Shown: positions 1 through 8,706 of the stretch, piece by piece
Layout: the number at the start of each line of letters is the position of its first letter
Position numbering within the stretch: the first letter of the stretch is position 1
Assembly: GCA_947589155.1 (NCBI GenBank)
Contig: CANQBH010000006.1
Location: forward strand, 1-64,000
DNA length: 64,000 nucleotides
From: an uncultured Lachnospiraceae bacterium
Lineage (GTDB): Bacteria; Bacillota; Clostridia; Lachnospirales; Lachnospiraceae
Direction: 5' to 3'
Program-made: the position numbers and the translations under genes
Notes under the pieces: generated by a model
The model's input: only the letters and a program-made list of their open reading frames with translations
Told to the model about the DNA's origin: nothing
The model's database searches: none

Positions 1-342
1 AATGAACAGCGTAAGAAATGCGGACAGACCAAAGAGGCGATCGAGGAGACGATCCGCATATGCAAAGACAGGAACGTTTTAAGAGAATATCTGGAAAACA
101 GGCAAAAGGAGGTCGTAGACATTATGATGACGTTGTATGATGACGAAGAAATCTTGGAGATGTACACAATCGATATTGAAAGAAAAGCGGCTGAAAGGGC
201 AGCAAAAGAGCACGACAGAAAAGCCGTCGAGTATATGATAAAAACAGGTAAACTGACCTTGGAAGAAATTGCGGAGGGTTTTCCATCCTTATCCCTCGAC
301 GAAATCAAGGAGATCGAAGCAGAGATCATGCAGATGGCATAA
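1..342 (+). CDS. Rpn-family recombination-promoting nuclease / putative transposase, C-terminal part
   Basis: The frame is open from the first base, so the 5' end lies outside the window; 113 residues are visible. The visible part is a charged helical tail that ends with a short motif rich in E and I (TLEEIAEGFPSLSLDEIKEI). This tail is typical of Rpn/PD-(D/E)XK transposase-like proteins that occur in many copies in Lachnospiraceae, where the nuclease core is N-terminal and the tail resembles a helix-turn-helix-like segment. The nuclease core itself cannot be seen here, so activity cannot be judged. A strong terminator follows at once, separating it from the glycan locus. The family call rests on recognising the tail and is good but not certain. 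Confidence 0.75.
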   Translation, partial: NEQRKKCGQTKEAIEETIRICKDRNVLREYLENRQKEVVDIMMTLYDDEEILEMYTIDIERKAAERAAKEHDRKAVEYMIKTGKLTLEEIAEGFPSLSLDEIKEIEAEIMQMA

Positions 343-381
343 AGGTTGAAAGAACAAAACAAGCAAAACAACAGGCAAAGG

Positions 382-413
382 CTATCTTCTATTGCACTGG
401 AAGATAGTTTTTT
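382..413 (+). terminator. Rho-independent terminator after the Rpn-family gene
   Basis: A perfect 8-bp stem (CTATCTTC, 382-389, with GAAGATAG, 400-407) with a 10-base loop is followed by six T. It lies 40 bases after the stop codon of the first gene and isolates it from the downstream glycan genes. Confidence 0.85.
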
Positions 414-483
414 GCGGCAGAAAACTTGACGGGAGAACTGCTTCTAAAGGAGAGGGACGCCATGGCAAAAGCCAAAGTTACAT

Positions 484-561
484 TTTTGCGAAGAAAAAAC
501 CGTACTGGAAAATTATGCTAGTCTTTCCAATCGTCATGGTACCGTTTGGGGATAAGGGATG
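484..561 (+). pseudogene. 3' remnant of a family-1 glycan-locus membrane protein gene
   Basis: Bases 484-546 align with 8510-8582, the 3' part of the membrane protein gene at 7425-8669, with only a few substitutions and one 9-base gap. Both encode the segment PYWK(I/F)MLVFPIVM(V/A)PF. After CCGTTT the remnant jumps to GGGATAAGGGATG, which in the intact copy lies about 80 bases further on at its stop codon. The intact copy carries CCGTT-N-TTGG at both ends of the missing stretch, so a deletion between short direct repeats explains the junction. The upstream body of the gene is absent. It is not a functional gene; it marks where a seventh paralog once stood, directly before the family member at 579. 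Confidence 0.85.
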
Positions 562-578
562 GAAAGAGGAAAAAGAGT

Positions 579-1772
579 ATGGATAAGATAAAAAAACAGG
601 CGGGATGGCTGCTGCTGTTTATGTTTATATTTGGTCTTTTGTATCTGCGCGGTGCCGGATATCATATGACAGACGATAATCTGGTGGTTCTGGCGGCGTC
701 TTATCAGGGCGGTTTTTTGTCAGCGGGCCTCATTGGTACATGTTATGGCTGGTTGGATCGTATCCTTCCGGTGGATCTGATGACATACGAGAGCGCATAT
801 GCTTTTACAAAGGGTATGCTGGTCGTTTATGTTTTTCTGGCGGCGGCGCTGTTTCTTTTAATCCTGCACAGAACCGCGGAAGAACAAAAGAAAATACAAT
901 CAGATTTGATCCTGATGGCGCTTTTGATTTTTGGCGGTGCGTTTGGCGGCAGCAATACGATGGGAAGTTTCGCGATGTATCAGACGATCGTCTTTCTGCT
1001 TTGTATGTTCCCGCTGTTTACAGGCAGGGCACTCTGGCTGTTGATCCCGTTTTCGGCGTTGGGGATGTGCGTACATCCGTCCTTTTTGTTTACGCATCTG
1101 CCGCTGATCGTTTTATTGACGATCTATCTCGATCGAAAGAAGGATAGGACGTTTTCAGGAAAAGCAGGATATATATGGAAGATCATTCCTGTATTGTGTG
1201 TACTGATCTTTGCCGTGTCGGAAGTTTCTGTCTTGCGATCGGTCGGGCGGTTGGCGCAGATAGAGAGTGCGGCGGCAATGCTTTCCAAAGATCCCGCCAT
1301 GTTTGACGCGACGTGGGCGGTTCGGGGCCTGCGGTCCTTGTCCGCAATCTTACCGGAGTGGGGATATCACAGGAACAATTATATCGGGCTGCTTCTGTTT
1401 CTCCTCTTTTTTTCTCCATATCTTTTGATAGGAAGGGAGTTTTTCCTTACTGCCAACGGAACAGAGAAAAAAGATAAGGTTTACCGAGGCCTGCAACTTG
1501 GCGCGCTTGCCATTCTTCCGGAGTTTTGTTTCAAAGTGCGTTATGGATACCTGATCTGCGAAGTCATGATGTATTACCTGATCCTGCTGATGTTTTATCT
1601 TGTTTCGGAAGATGGGAGAATGGTACCGGCGGTGGAGCAGATGTCGGAGAAGATCAAAAAAAAGGCGGCCATGCCTGTCATTCTGCTCCTGTATCCGATC
1701 CTGTTTCTGCCGTTTAACGGAGAGTCGATCTTCTTTGTATTTGAAAAGATGGCAAGGCTGTTTGGAATGTAA
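579..1772 (+). CDS. Polytopic membrane protein, family 1 (divergent member)
   Basis: This 397-residue protein is hydrophobic throughout, with roughly ten membrane segments. It belongs to a family with five other intact members in this window (3191, 4418, 7425, 9780, 10763). Several family motifs are altered: the usual SRGFIGT reads SAGLIGT, IHQGFVF reads VHPSFLF, and LLKxDYGR reads CFKVRYGY, while LLYPILFLPF is kept. The ATG at 579 was chosen over one at 546 because a purine-rich ribosome site (GAAAGAGGA) sits just before it and because the upstream ATG falls in the gene remnant. I do not recognise the family. Its length, topology and neighbours suggest a polysaccharide polymerase or lipid-linked-sugar transferase, and the changed motifs suggest altered or lost activity. 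Confidence 0.8.
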   Translation: MDKIKKQAGWLLLFMFIFGLLYLRGAGYHMTDDNLVVLAASYQGGFLSAGLIGTCYGWLDRILPVDLMTYESAYAFTKGMLVVYVFLAAALFLLILHRTAEEQKKIQSDLILMALLIFGGAFGGSNTMGSFAMYQTIVFLLCMFPLFTGRALWLLIPFSALGMCVHPSFLFTHLPLIVLLTIYLDRKKDRTFSGKAGYIWKIIPVLCVLIFAVSEVSVLRSVGRLAQIESAAAMLSKDPAMFDATWAVRGLRSLSAILPEWGYHRNNYIGLLLFLLFFSPYLLIGREFFLTANGTEKKDKVYRGLQLGALAILPEFCFKVRYGYLICEVMMYYLILLMFYLVSEDGRMVPAVEQMSEKIKKKAAMPVILLLYPILFLPFNGESIFFVFEKMARLFGM

Positions 1773-1787
1773 AAAAGGAAAAGTTTT

Positions 1788-3152
1788 ATGAAGAAACTGG
1801 TAATGGAAAAGAAACTGGTAATAGAAAAGAAGTTGTTGCTTCTTGGGGCGGTACTGGCTGTGATGCCGGTGTTCTTATTTAGCAGTTTAGATGCGCAGTT
1901 TATAACATATTGGGCCGTGGAATTGCTCGATCATATACACTCTGGAGAACTTTATAGTTATGCGGCGGATATGATGGCGAAAGGATTGGCGTCGGGCGTC
2001 AATTGGGGCATCAATTATAGTCTTTGGCTGGATGCTGCGTTTGCCCTATGGGAATTGCCGCTTTATCTCGTTCATTGCTTATTTCACCTTCCGGCGCATT
2101 GGGTCATCTACGAGGTTTGGGCAAAGATCTTGGTTTGGATAGTGAATATTGCTGCGTCACTAGAAATCATTCGGATCTTTTCGCTGCTTGGAAAAAAGAA
2201 AGAGGAGGCGATTGCAGGCGGATACCTGTATCTCATTTCGGCAGTGGTTTGTCTTTATGGGGCGGGATATGGACAGGTAGACGGCTTTGGCGTATGGCTC
2301 CTTTTGATTTCCATTCGTTTTATGCTGGGGGGGCAGAAACCCGAAAAGGCAGCGATTTTTGCCGGACTCTCTATTCTATGTAAATCGTTTTCTTTGATGG
2401 TCATAGGATTGCTGTTTTTACTCTATGCAAAACCAAATAGGAAAACGGTAAAATGCACTTTTATTGTTATTTTTATACAGGTTTTAGAAAAAGTGACCTC
2501 GCTTATGCTTGTTAAGGATTATTTTGCAGCAGCAAATAGGTACAATCGGGAGATGTTCTTCCCTCGATTGCTTGAAGTGTCTGTAAATGATTATCCGATC
2601 TTTCCGGTGATCGCTTTGATCATATGTGCGATCTGCCTCTATAAAAATATTTCAGGAACAGTCGCAAAGACAGATTGGATCTTTGCGTCCGCATGGATGT
2701 TCTGCGCGTTCTTTTTCCTGATCTATTGGCATAATCAGTGGTTTATGTATGCCGTGATGGAGATGCTTCTTGTTATCGCTGTGTGCAGGCAGAAGTTTTT
2801 CTCGTATCTTTTGTATCTGGGTATGAATACAGGCTTTTTAATGTACCTTATACCTAAAACGGAGGAATTTGTTCTATGCGATTTTTTGAAAGTTCCGACG
2901 GTTTTAGGAAGGTTGATGGGGATACACGAGGAGATCTCCATAGGAATGTATTATCCGATACCGATATATACATATAGCATAGGAAGGATCCTCCTTCTTG
3001 CCTGTTTCATTATGCTGAATCTTTTACCGTTTTTGGAGATGAAACAAAAAGAGGGGCGGGCGGTTACAGCGAAGATGGAGAAATGGCTGTTGGCATTGCA
3101 ATGGCTGCCAACAGCGGGATATATTCTATTTTCATGGGCAGTGTATCTGTGA
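1788..3152 (+). CDS. GT-C-like polytopic membrane glycosyltransferase (copy 1)
   Basis: A 454-residue protein with about ten to twelve membrane segments. Features shared with GT-C mannosyltransferase-like proteins are the acidic/aromatic first outer loop (FITYWAVELLDHI), the segment GYGQVDGFGVWLL around residues 160-175, and a following K-rich loop (ILCKSFSLM). It is a close paralog of the gene at 21260: both share FxxYWAxELLxHI, INYSLWLDA, ELPLYLxHC and NDYPxFPxxxL. GT-C enzymes use polyprenyl-phosphate sugars outside the membrane; the specific sugar cannot be told. The N-terminus has an 18-base near-perfect tandem repeat giving KKLVMEKKLVIEKK, absent from the paralog. A G7 tract lies at 2327-2333. 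ATG 1788 has a GGAAAAG ribosome site. Confidence 0.78.
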   Translation: MKKLVMEKKLVIEKKLLLLGAVLAVMPVFLFSSLDAQFITYWAVELLDHIHSGELYSYAADMMAKGLASGVNWGINYSLWLDAAFALWELPLYLVHCLFHLPAHWVIYEVWAKILVWIVNIAASLEIIRIFSLLGKKKEEAIAGGYLYLISAVVCLYGAGYGQVDGFGVWLLLISIRFMLGGQKPEKAAIFAGLSILCKSFSLMVIGLLFLLYAKPNRKTVKCTFIVIFIQVLEKVTSLMLVKDYFAAANRYNREMFFPRLLEVSVNDYPIFPVIALIICAICLYKNISGTVAKTDWIFASAWMFCAFFFLIYWHNQWFMYAVMEMLLVIAVCRQKFFSYLLYLGMNTGFLMYLIPKTEEFVLCDFLKVPTVLGRLMGIHEEISIGMYYPIPIYTYSIGRILLLACFIMLNLLPFLEMKQKEGRAVTAKMEKWLLALQWLPTAGYILFSWAVYL

Positions 3153-3190
3153 TCGTTCATCAACACCTATAAATAGCGGGCGGTGTGTCA

Positions 3191-4408
3191 GTGAAAGAAA
3201 GATTTTGGAATCAACGTAATATTGTTTTTTTTGCAGGGATGGTGTTTTATATCCTTCTGGCGGTGTGTCTGTATTTTGAACGGGGCATGGATATCATGAA
3301 TACAACGGTATTTGCCCTGCATTATGGCCACGGTTTTTTGTCGCGCGGTGTTTTGGGAACGTTCCTGCAGATTTGGAACAGCCTTACGGATGTCGATCTT
3401 TTATCCTACCATACGGTGTACCAGATATCGGAAGCGGCAACCGCCGTATATTTTGTTTTTCTTCTGCTTTTTGTTTACGTTATCTTAAAGAAGGCGGGGG
3501 AAAGTAATGAGTTTCCGGCAAAATGGATCTGCCTGATCTTGATGTTTATCAGTGTTCCGATGTTCCTGTCAAAAGACAATTTCGGACGGCTGGATGTTTA
3601 CCTGATGATCCTCTCGCTGTTCTGCCTGATCCTTCTGACGGCGGAAAAGGCGGAATGGCTGATCGTGCCTGCCGTGGTGTTTGCGGCCGTAATCCATGAA
3701 GGTTTTGTTTTCATGAACTTAAATATCATACTTGTGATCCTGTTTTATAAGTTCATGGTCAAGACGGACAGGAAGGATAAGATCAAATACGGGAGTCTTT
3801 TTTTACTGAGTTTTCTCCTTCCTTCTCTTTTGTTTCTGTACTTCGAGTTTTTCAGTCATACGTTTGGAGCGGAAGTGTATCGGGAGACGGAGGCTTTGGC
3901 GCGGACGTTGTCCATGGACGGTGGGTTTCATGAGCAGGTGCTCCGGCATGAGATCCTCGGAGAGGATATCCGCGGATTGGAAGTGGAGCATCACAGGTGG
4001 AATCGGGAAGATCTTCCGATCTTTCTGGTGCTTTTTTCGCCGTTCATCTGGTATGCCGTCAGGTTCTTCCGCAGTTATGCGAGCAAGAACAAAACCGCGG
4101 AAGAAAAATGGTCGGCGTTTGCGGTCTTGGCGGGACCGCTGACATTATTGCCGGAATTTATCTTAAAAGTAGATTACGGCAGATATATTTTTGGCATTTG
4201 CTTTTATTATCTGGCGATCACGTTGTTTTTGCTTGCGAAGAAGGATAAGGCGATGACGGAAACCGTTGCCTCTTATTATCAAGAAGCGTGGGGGCATCAA
4301 CTTGCCGCGGCGCTTGCGCTGATGTATCTGTTTTTATTCCTTCCGTTTCGGAGTTATCGGATTTGCGACGTGATAACTTCGATCGTTGCGATGATATTTA
4401 AGAACTAG
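3191..4408 (+). CDS. Polytopic membrane protein, family 1
   Basis: About 405 residues with around ten membrane segments. It has all conserved blocks of family 1: NTTVFALHYGHGFLSRG near the N-terminus, DNFGRLDVYLM in the middle, EWLIVPA followed by IHEGFVFMNLN, LYFEFFSHTFG, HEILGED, and LLPEFILKVDYGR before the last segments. The HE in place of HQ is a family variation. GTG 3191 is preferred over GTG 3185 because GGGCGGTG lies about six bases upstream of it; the two differ by two residues. Function is unknown. Position among GT-C genes suggests polymerisation or transfer of a cell-surface glycan. Confidence 0.82.
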   Translation: MKERFWNQRNIVFFAGMVFYILLAVCLYFERGMDIMNTTVFALHYGHGFLSRGVLGTFLQIWNSLTDVDLLSYHTVYQISEAATAVYFVFLLLFVYVILKKAGESNEFPAKWICLILMFISVPMFLSKDNFGRLDVYLMILSLFCLILLTAEKAEWLIVPAVVFAAVIHEGFVFMNLNIILVILFYKFMVKTDRKDKIKYGSLFLLSFLLPSLLFLYFEFFSHTFGAEVYRETEALARTLSMDGGFHEQVLRHEILGEDIRGLEVEHHRWNREDLPIFLVLFSPFIWYAVRFFRSYASKNKTAEEKWSAFAVLAGPLTLLPEFILKVDYGRYIFGICFYYLAITLFLLAKKDKAMTETVASYYQEAWGHQLAAALALMYLFLFLPFRSYRICDVITSIVAMIFKN

Positions 4409-4417
4409 GGAAAGAGC

Positions 4418-5632
4418 ATGGATGTGAAAAAGGGGAAAACAGAAAAAAAAGACAGGCTGTTTCTGGTGGCGCTCATGGCCTTCTGCGCCGTATGCGTATT
4501 ATATTATTTTTCTCATGAGATGAGCCAGTACAGCACGACATTGTATGCGCTGAGTTACCGCTACGGTTTTATTTCCCGAGGATTCATCGGGACCGTCTGG
4601 CAGTGGCTCGATCAGATCCTGCCGTTTGATCTGATGAATTATTACTCCATTTACCATATGAATCTTCTTTTTACCGCGATCCTTCTGCTGTTTTTTTTCG
4701 GATTCTATGCGCTTTGCCTGCGCTGCATTCCGGAGGAGCAGAAAAGCAGCGCAAAATATCTGATCCTGTTTTTTTCCGTTTTTTCTTTTCCGATGTTTGT
4801 GACCAGACAAAATCTGGGACGGATCGATATTTTTCTTATCATGATCACGCTGCTATGCCTTATGCTTTTGATCTCGGGCAAGGCGGAATGGCTGATACTT
4901 CCGCTGTGTGTTTTGGCTATGCTGATCCATCAGGGATTTGTTTTTACAAATATCAATATTATCCTGACGCTCTTGCTGTATAAGGCGTATAGCGGAAAAA
5001 ATAAAAAGCGCTATCTCTGGATCTTTGCCGTCACGCTGCTGGCAGTGTCCGCGCTGTTTTTATATTTTGAATTTTTCAGCCACCATGCGGGAGAAGCAGT
5101 GTATCAGGAAGTGGCGGAAGAAGCCCGGGCGCTTTCCCAAAACGGAGAGTATTATGAAATGCTGTTAAAGCATGAACTTTTAGGCGGAGATGTTTATGAG
5201 GATGAAGCGTTCTGGCATCTTCAGAATCGTGTGGAGACGCCGATCTTCCTGCTTTTGTTCCTTCCGCTGCTTATTCCGGCGTGTTGCTTTATTCGGGCGG
5301 CATGGCAGAAGACGGAGAAAGAGAAGAGATGGCTGTATCTGCTTTTGTTTGCCGGAGCGGGGACGCTGCTTCCGGAGATCATTCTTAAAGTTGACTACGG
5401 GCGTTATGTATATGCTGCCGTTTTTTATTACATGACGCTGATCCTTGCATTGATGTGTATGGGGGACAGACCGATACCGCAGGCGGTTTTGCAGATAAAA
5501 GACCGGTTGAAGCAGAAGTCGCATTTTTCAATCCTGCTGCTGCTGTACCCACTGCTCTTTATGCCTTTATATGACACGGAGATCAGTAAATTAACGTATC
5601 AGATCATGCGGCTGATCGGTTATAGGGAATGA
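4418..5632 (+). CDS. Polytopic membrane protein, family 1
   Basis: A 404-residue, roughly ten-segment membrane protein and one of the most canonical members of family 1. Visible motifs are YSTTLYALSYRYGFISRGF at residues ~30-50, QNLGRIDIFLIMITLL, EWLILPL with IHQGFVFTNIN, LYFEFFSHHAG, LSQNGEYYEMLLKHELLGGD and LLPEIILKVDYGRYVY, ending with LLLLYPLLFMPLYD. It begins nine bases after the preceding paralog, with AGGGAAAG before the ATG, so the two are tandem copies in one transcript. The invariant Arg, His-Gln and Asp-Tyr-Gly-Arg residues are the best candidates for functional residues. No named family was recognised. Confidence 0.83.
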   Translation: MDVKKGKTEKKDRLFLVALMAFCAVCVLYYFSHEMSQYSTTLYALSYRYGFISRGFIGTVWQWLDQILPFDLMNYYSIYHMNLLFTAILLLFFFGFYALCLRCIPEEQKSSAKYLILFFSVFSFPMFVTRQNLGRIDIFLIMITLLCLMLLISGKAEWLILPLCVLAMLIHQGFVFTNINIILTLLLYKAYSGKNKKRYLWIFAVTLLAVSALFLYFEFFSHHAGEAVYQEVAEEARALSQNGEYYEMLLKHELLGGDVYEDEAFWHLQNRVETPIFLLLFLPLLIPACCFIRAAWQKTEKEKRWLYLLLFAGAGTLLPEIILKVDYGRYVYAAVFYYMTLILALMCMGDRPIPQAVLQIKDRLKQKSHFSILLLLYPLLFMPLYDTEISKLTYQIMRLIGYRE

Positions 5633-5655
5633 CCATGCAGAGGAAAGGGAAAAAC

Positions 5656-7428
5656 ATGAAAAATCGAAAAACTTTTCCAAATGGTCCTGTCGCAGTTTTC
5701 TGTCTTGGCAGTGTGTTGGGGATCCTTGTTTTTCTTTGTATTTACGGCATTGAAGTGCTAGATGTTACTAATGTGGCATGGTTGCTGGATTCCCAGAAAA
5801 TAGGGGGTTTGTGGGATCTGAAGCAGCATTATCTCGGCTGGGTCTTATACAGAAAAACGCCGTGGACGTTTCCAATCGGCTTGCTGGAAGGCGTAGCGGC
5901 GGATCCGATTTCCGTTGCATATACCGATTCCATCCCATTGTTTGCTGTGTTTTTTAAGATCCTTTCTCCGATCCTGCCGGAAACCTTTCAGTATTTCGGG
6001 CTGTTTGAACTGCTGACTTATGCGCTGATGGGGGGGCTGGGGAGTTTGATCACCTTCCGTTTCAGCAAAAACAGGGCGATCGATGCGATCAGCGCGCTGC
6101 TGTTTGTGGGCACGCCGGTCTTGACAAAGCGGGTTTTTTATCATTCGGCGCTTTCCGCACATTTTTTGATCTTAGCGGCGATTTGTCTTTGGATCTATCG
6201 CGATAAGATAGATAAGAAAAAATATCTTTTTTACTGGTCGCTGCTTTGTATGCTGTGCACATGGATCAATCCTTATTATGTGCCGATGGTTCTCGGGATC
6301 CTGTTGTGCAGCCTTTTGCAGGAATTTATTGTGGAAAGAAACCTGTGGCATTGTATCCTTACGGCGGGGATTCCAGCCGTCCTTTCACTTTTGGCGGGCT
6401 GGCCAATCGGTCTTTTTTACGGACAAGTCAGCGCGTCGGCGGAAGGGATAGAAAATGTTTCCTTTAATCTGAATCAATTATGCAATCCGTCCGATCCGAA
6501 GATGATCCACAACGGAAAACAATTCGATTTTTTATCAAATAACGTTTCTTCTCTCTTAAAGGAATTGCCGCTATACAGCGGATGGCAGTCGGAAGGGTTT
6601 GCATATTTAGGATTGGGGATCATGCTGGCGGCAGCGGCGGCTTTATTTCTTTTCCTGTGGCGGGTAAAAGAACAGAAAGAGAGATGGACGATCCGGCAGT
6701 ATTCTTATGCTGTGGCGTTTGCAGCAGGAGCGGTCGTATTTACCCTGTTGGCGATGGGGCCGGTAGGGACGTGCGGGCAAAGGATATTATACGATATTCA
6801 TTGGCCGGAGAAGATCTATCGTCTGTTTGCCGTATTCCGAACGGCAGGACGTCTGATCTGGCCGGTATATTACGGTCTGATCGCACTCGTACTGATCGGC
6901 CTGATCCGACTGATATCATCGCAGCGGCGCTGTGCAGTGTTGTTATTCTGCTGTCTGATCCTGCAGGTGATTGACTTGTGGCCGTCGCTCAGTGGTAAGC
7001 ACCAACAGTATGTTCACGTGGCGGAGGACTATGCTTTTGAAAACGAACTGATGGATTCGGAGGTATGGTCTTATCTGGGAGAAAACAGCGACGAGATCAT
7101 CTTTGGGACGCCGTCGGATATGACGATATGTTTTTCACCATACTGGTCCTGCACATTTGAGGAGTATGCGATCTCATACGGCCTGTCAATGAACGCAGCG
7201 TATTGCAGCAGAAATGTTTCCGCTATGGCGGACCGATATGCCGTAGAAAATTTTGAGGCGAGGGAGCGCGGCCGGACATATCCGGCGACCATCTATGTTT
7301 TTTTATATGAGGATATGATCCAAAACCACAGCGGGATCAATATGAATCTCTATCGTTACAAGGATATTGTCATCGGAACGGATCTGGATCTTAGCGGGTA
7401 CGCTGACGAGGTAAAAGCGATAAAATGA
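5656..7428 (+). CDS. DUF6311-like polytopic membrane protein (copy 1)
   Basis: About 590 residues: ten or more membrane segments, then a soluble C-terminal domain of roughly 130 residues that should lie outside the cell. The N-terminal half has the hallmark order of DUF6311/GT-C-like proteins: KQHYLGWVLYRKTPW, then YTDSIPLFAVFFK, then LPETFQYFGLF. A second copy with the same blocks is at 22586. Neither substrate nor reaction is known; in other bacteria such proteins sit in exopolysaccharide loci. ATG 5656 follows AGGAAAGGG at good spacing and matches the paralog's N-terminus; ATGs at 5629 and 5635 are also possible. A G7 tract lies at 6030-6036. It overlaps the next gene by four bases. Confidence 0.8.
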   Translation: MKNRKTFPNGPVAVFCLGSVLGILVFLCIYGIEVLDVTNVAWLLDSQKIGGLWDLKQHYLGWVLYRKTPWTFPIGLLEGVAADPISVAYTDSIPLFAVFFKILSPILPETFQYFGLFELLTYALMGGLGSLITFRFSKNRAIDAISALLFVGTPVLTKRVFYHSALSAHFLILAAICLWIYRDKIDKKKYLFYWSLLCMLCTWINPYYVPMVLGILLCSLLQEFIVERNLWHCILTAGIPAVLSLLAGWPIGLFYGQVSASAEGIENVSFNLNQLCNPSDPKMIHNGKQFDFLSNNVSSLLKELPLYSGWQSEGFAYLGLGIMLAAAAALFLFLWRVKEQKERWTIRQYSYAVAFAAGAVVFTLLAMGPVGTCGQRILYDIHWPEKIYRLFAVFRTAGRLIWPVYYGLIALVLIGLIRLISSQRRCAVLLFCCLILQVIDLWPSLSGKHQQYVHVAEDYAFENELMDSEVWSYLGENSDEIIFGTPSDMTICFSPYWSCTFEEYAISYGLSMNAAYCSRNVSAMADRYAVENFEARERGRTYPATIYVFLYEDMIQNHSGINMNLYRYKDIVIGTDLDLSGYADEVKAIK

Positions 7429-8669
7429 TACAGGAATTGATAAAAAACAAAAAAATGCAGTTTCTCTTGATATTGCTTCCGATCGCCTTTATTATCATCT
7501 GCTATTATTATACAAGCGGAAACGCCGACAGTTATAATACGACGATCCTCGCACTGAATTATTCCTATGGATTTATTTCCCGCGGCTTTATCGGGACGGT
7601 TTATCTTCTTTTGGATAAGATCACGCCGTTTTCCATGTATCAGCCGCGCATGGCGGAGTTGTTTCTGTTGGGATGTACCGCCGTTTTCTTTGGCATCTGC
7701 TTTTGCTTTTCTGCGTTGATCCTGCGCAGATGTCAGAGAAAAAGCGTAGCGCAGGCGGAATACTTTCTGTTTTTTATGTGTATCTGGATCACGTCGACCT
7801 TCTCTTATGAGGGGAATTTTGGACGCGTCGATCTTTTTCTGATTGCAATCAGTCTGACAGGCGTTATGCTGATTTTAACGAAACGCGGAGAATGGCTGCT
7901 CATACCGCTGGCCGCCATGGCCGTTATGATCCATCAGGGCTATGTTTTCATGTATTTCAATATGCTGCTTGCGTTATTGGCCTATCGGTTTTTGGACAGT
8001 ACGGAAAAAAAACAGAAGGTACGTTACGGCGTTATCCTTGTTCTTTCGTTTGTGATCGCATCCGCGCTGTTCCTTTATCTGGAACTGTATAGTCACAGCA
8101 CTAACGGGGGGGCGATCTTTTCATCAGTAGCGGAAAACGCGAAGAATCTCTCATACAACGGAGAGTATCATAAGACGCTGTTGGAACATGAGATCCTCGG
8201 CGTCGATCTGGCGGAGGCGGAACACGATTATCACATGAAGAACTTGTGCGAGATCCTTGTTTTTGCTCTGTTTGGTTCTCCTTATCTCGTATGCTTTTTC
8301 CAGTTCGCGCGACGCCTGCTTTCAAAAGCGGAAGGCGCCTTGGAAAAAGCCAAATATCTGGTCATATGGATAGGAAGTCTTACCATGCTGCCGGATTTTT
8401 TACTGAAAGTGGACTATGGCCGCTGGGTCTTAAGCGTCTTATTATATTATTTTGTGATGTTTCTCTGCATGATGGCGGAAGACCGCGTATTTGCCGAGGA
8501 GTTTTACGCTTTTTGTGAAGAAAAAAAGCAAAAACCATACTGGAAATTTATGCTAGTCTTTCCGATCGTCATGGCGCCGTTTTTGGATGTCAATATTGAT
8601 GGGATCTTAGGGATCATAGGCCACGTCCTCAATCGCGAATGGCTGCACTGGTGGCCGTTCTTGGGATAA
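7425..8669 (+). CDS. Polytopic membrane protein, family 1
   Basis: A 414-residue protein with about ten membrane segments and complete family-1 motifs: YNTTILALNYSYGFISRGF, GNFGRVDLFLIAISL, EWLLIPLAAMAVMIHQGYVF, LYLELYSHST, LSYNGEYHKTLLEHEILGVD and MLPDFLLKVDYGRW. It is closest to the gene at 10763, with which it shares the C-terminal (I/L)xHWWPF/HWFQ ending. Its 3' end is the parent-like copy of the deleted remnant at 484-561. It overlaps the stop codon of the previous gene (ATGA). A G7 tract at 8106-8112 could be slippage-prone. Function is unknown; a Wzy-like or lipid-sugar transferase role is inferred only from topology and context. Confidence 0.83.
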   Translation: MIQELIKNKKMQFLLILLPIAFIIICYYYTSGNADSYNTTILALNYSYGFISRGFIGTVYLLLDKITPFSMYQPRMAELFLLGCTAVFFGICFCFSALILRRCQRKSVAQAEYFLFFMCIWITSTFSYEGNFGRVDLFLIAISLTGVMLILTKRGEWLLIPLAAMAVMIHQGYVFMYFNMLLALLAYRFLDSTEKKQKVRYGVILVLSFVIASALFLYLELYSHSTNGGAIFSSVAENAKNLSYNGEYHKTLLEHEILGVDLAEAEHDYHMKNLCEILVFALFGSPYLVCFFQFARRLLSKAEGALEKAKYLVIWIGSLTMLPDFLLKVDYGRWVLSVLLYYFVMFLCMMAEDRVFAEEFYAFCEEKKQKPYWKFMLVFPIVMAPFLDVNIDGILGIIGHVLNREWLHWWPFLG

Positions 8670-8706
8670 GGGATGAATGATGACAAGGCTGTTTGGGGTA
8701 TAAAAG

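Noticed and set aside
392..586. A 64-codon open frame between the Rpn gene and the first membrane protein gene
   Set aside because: It starts inside the terminator hairpin and its second half is the remnant of a family-1 gene; no ribosome site and no full domain.
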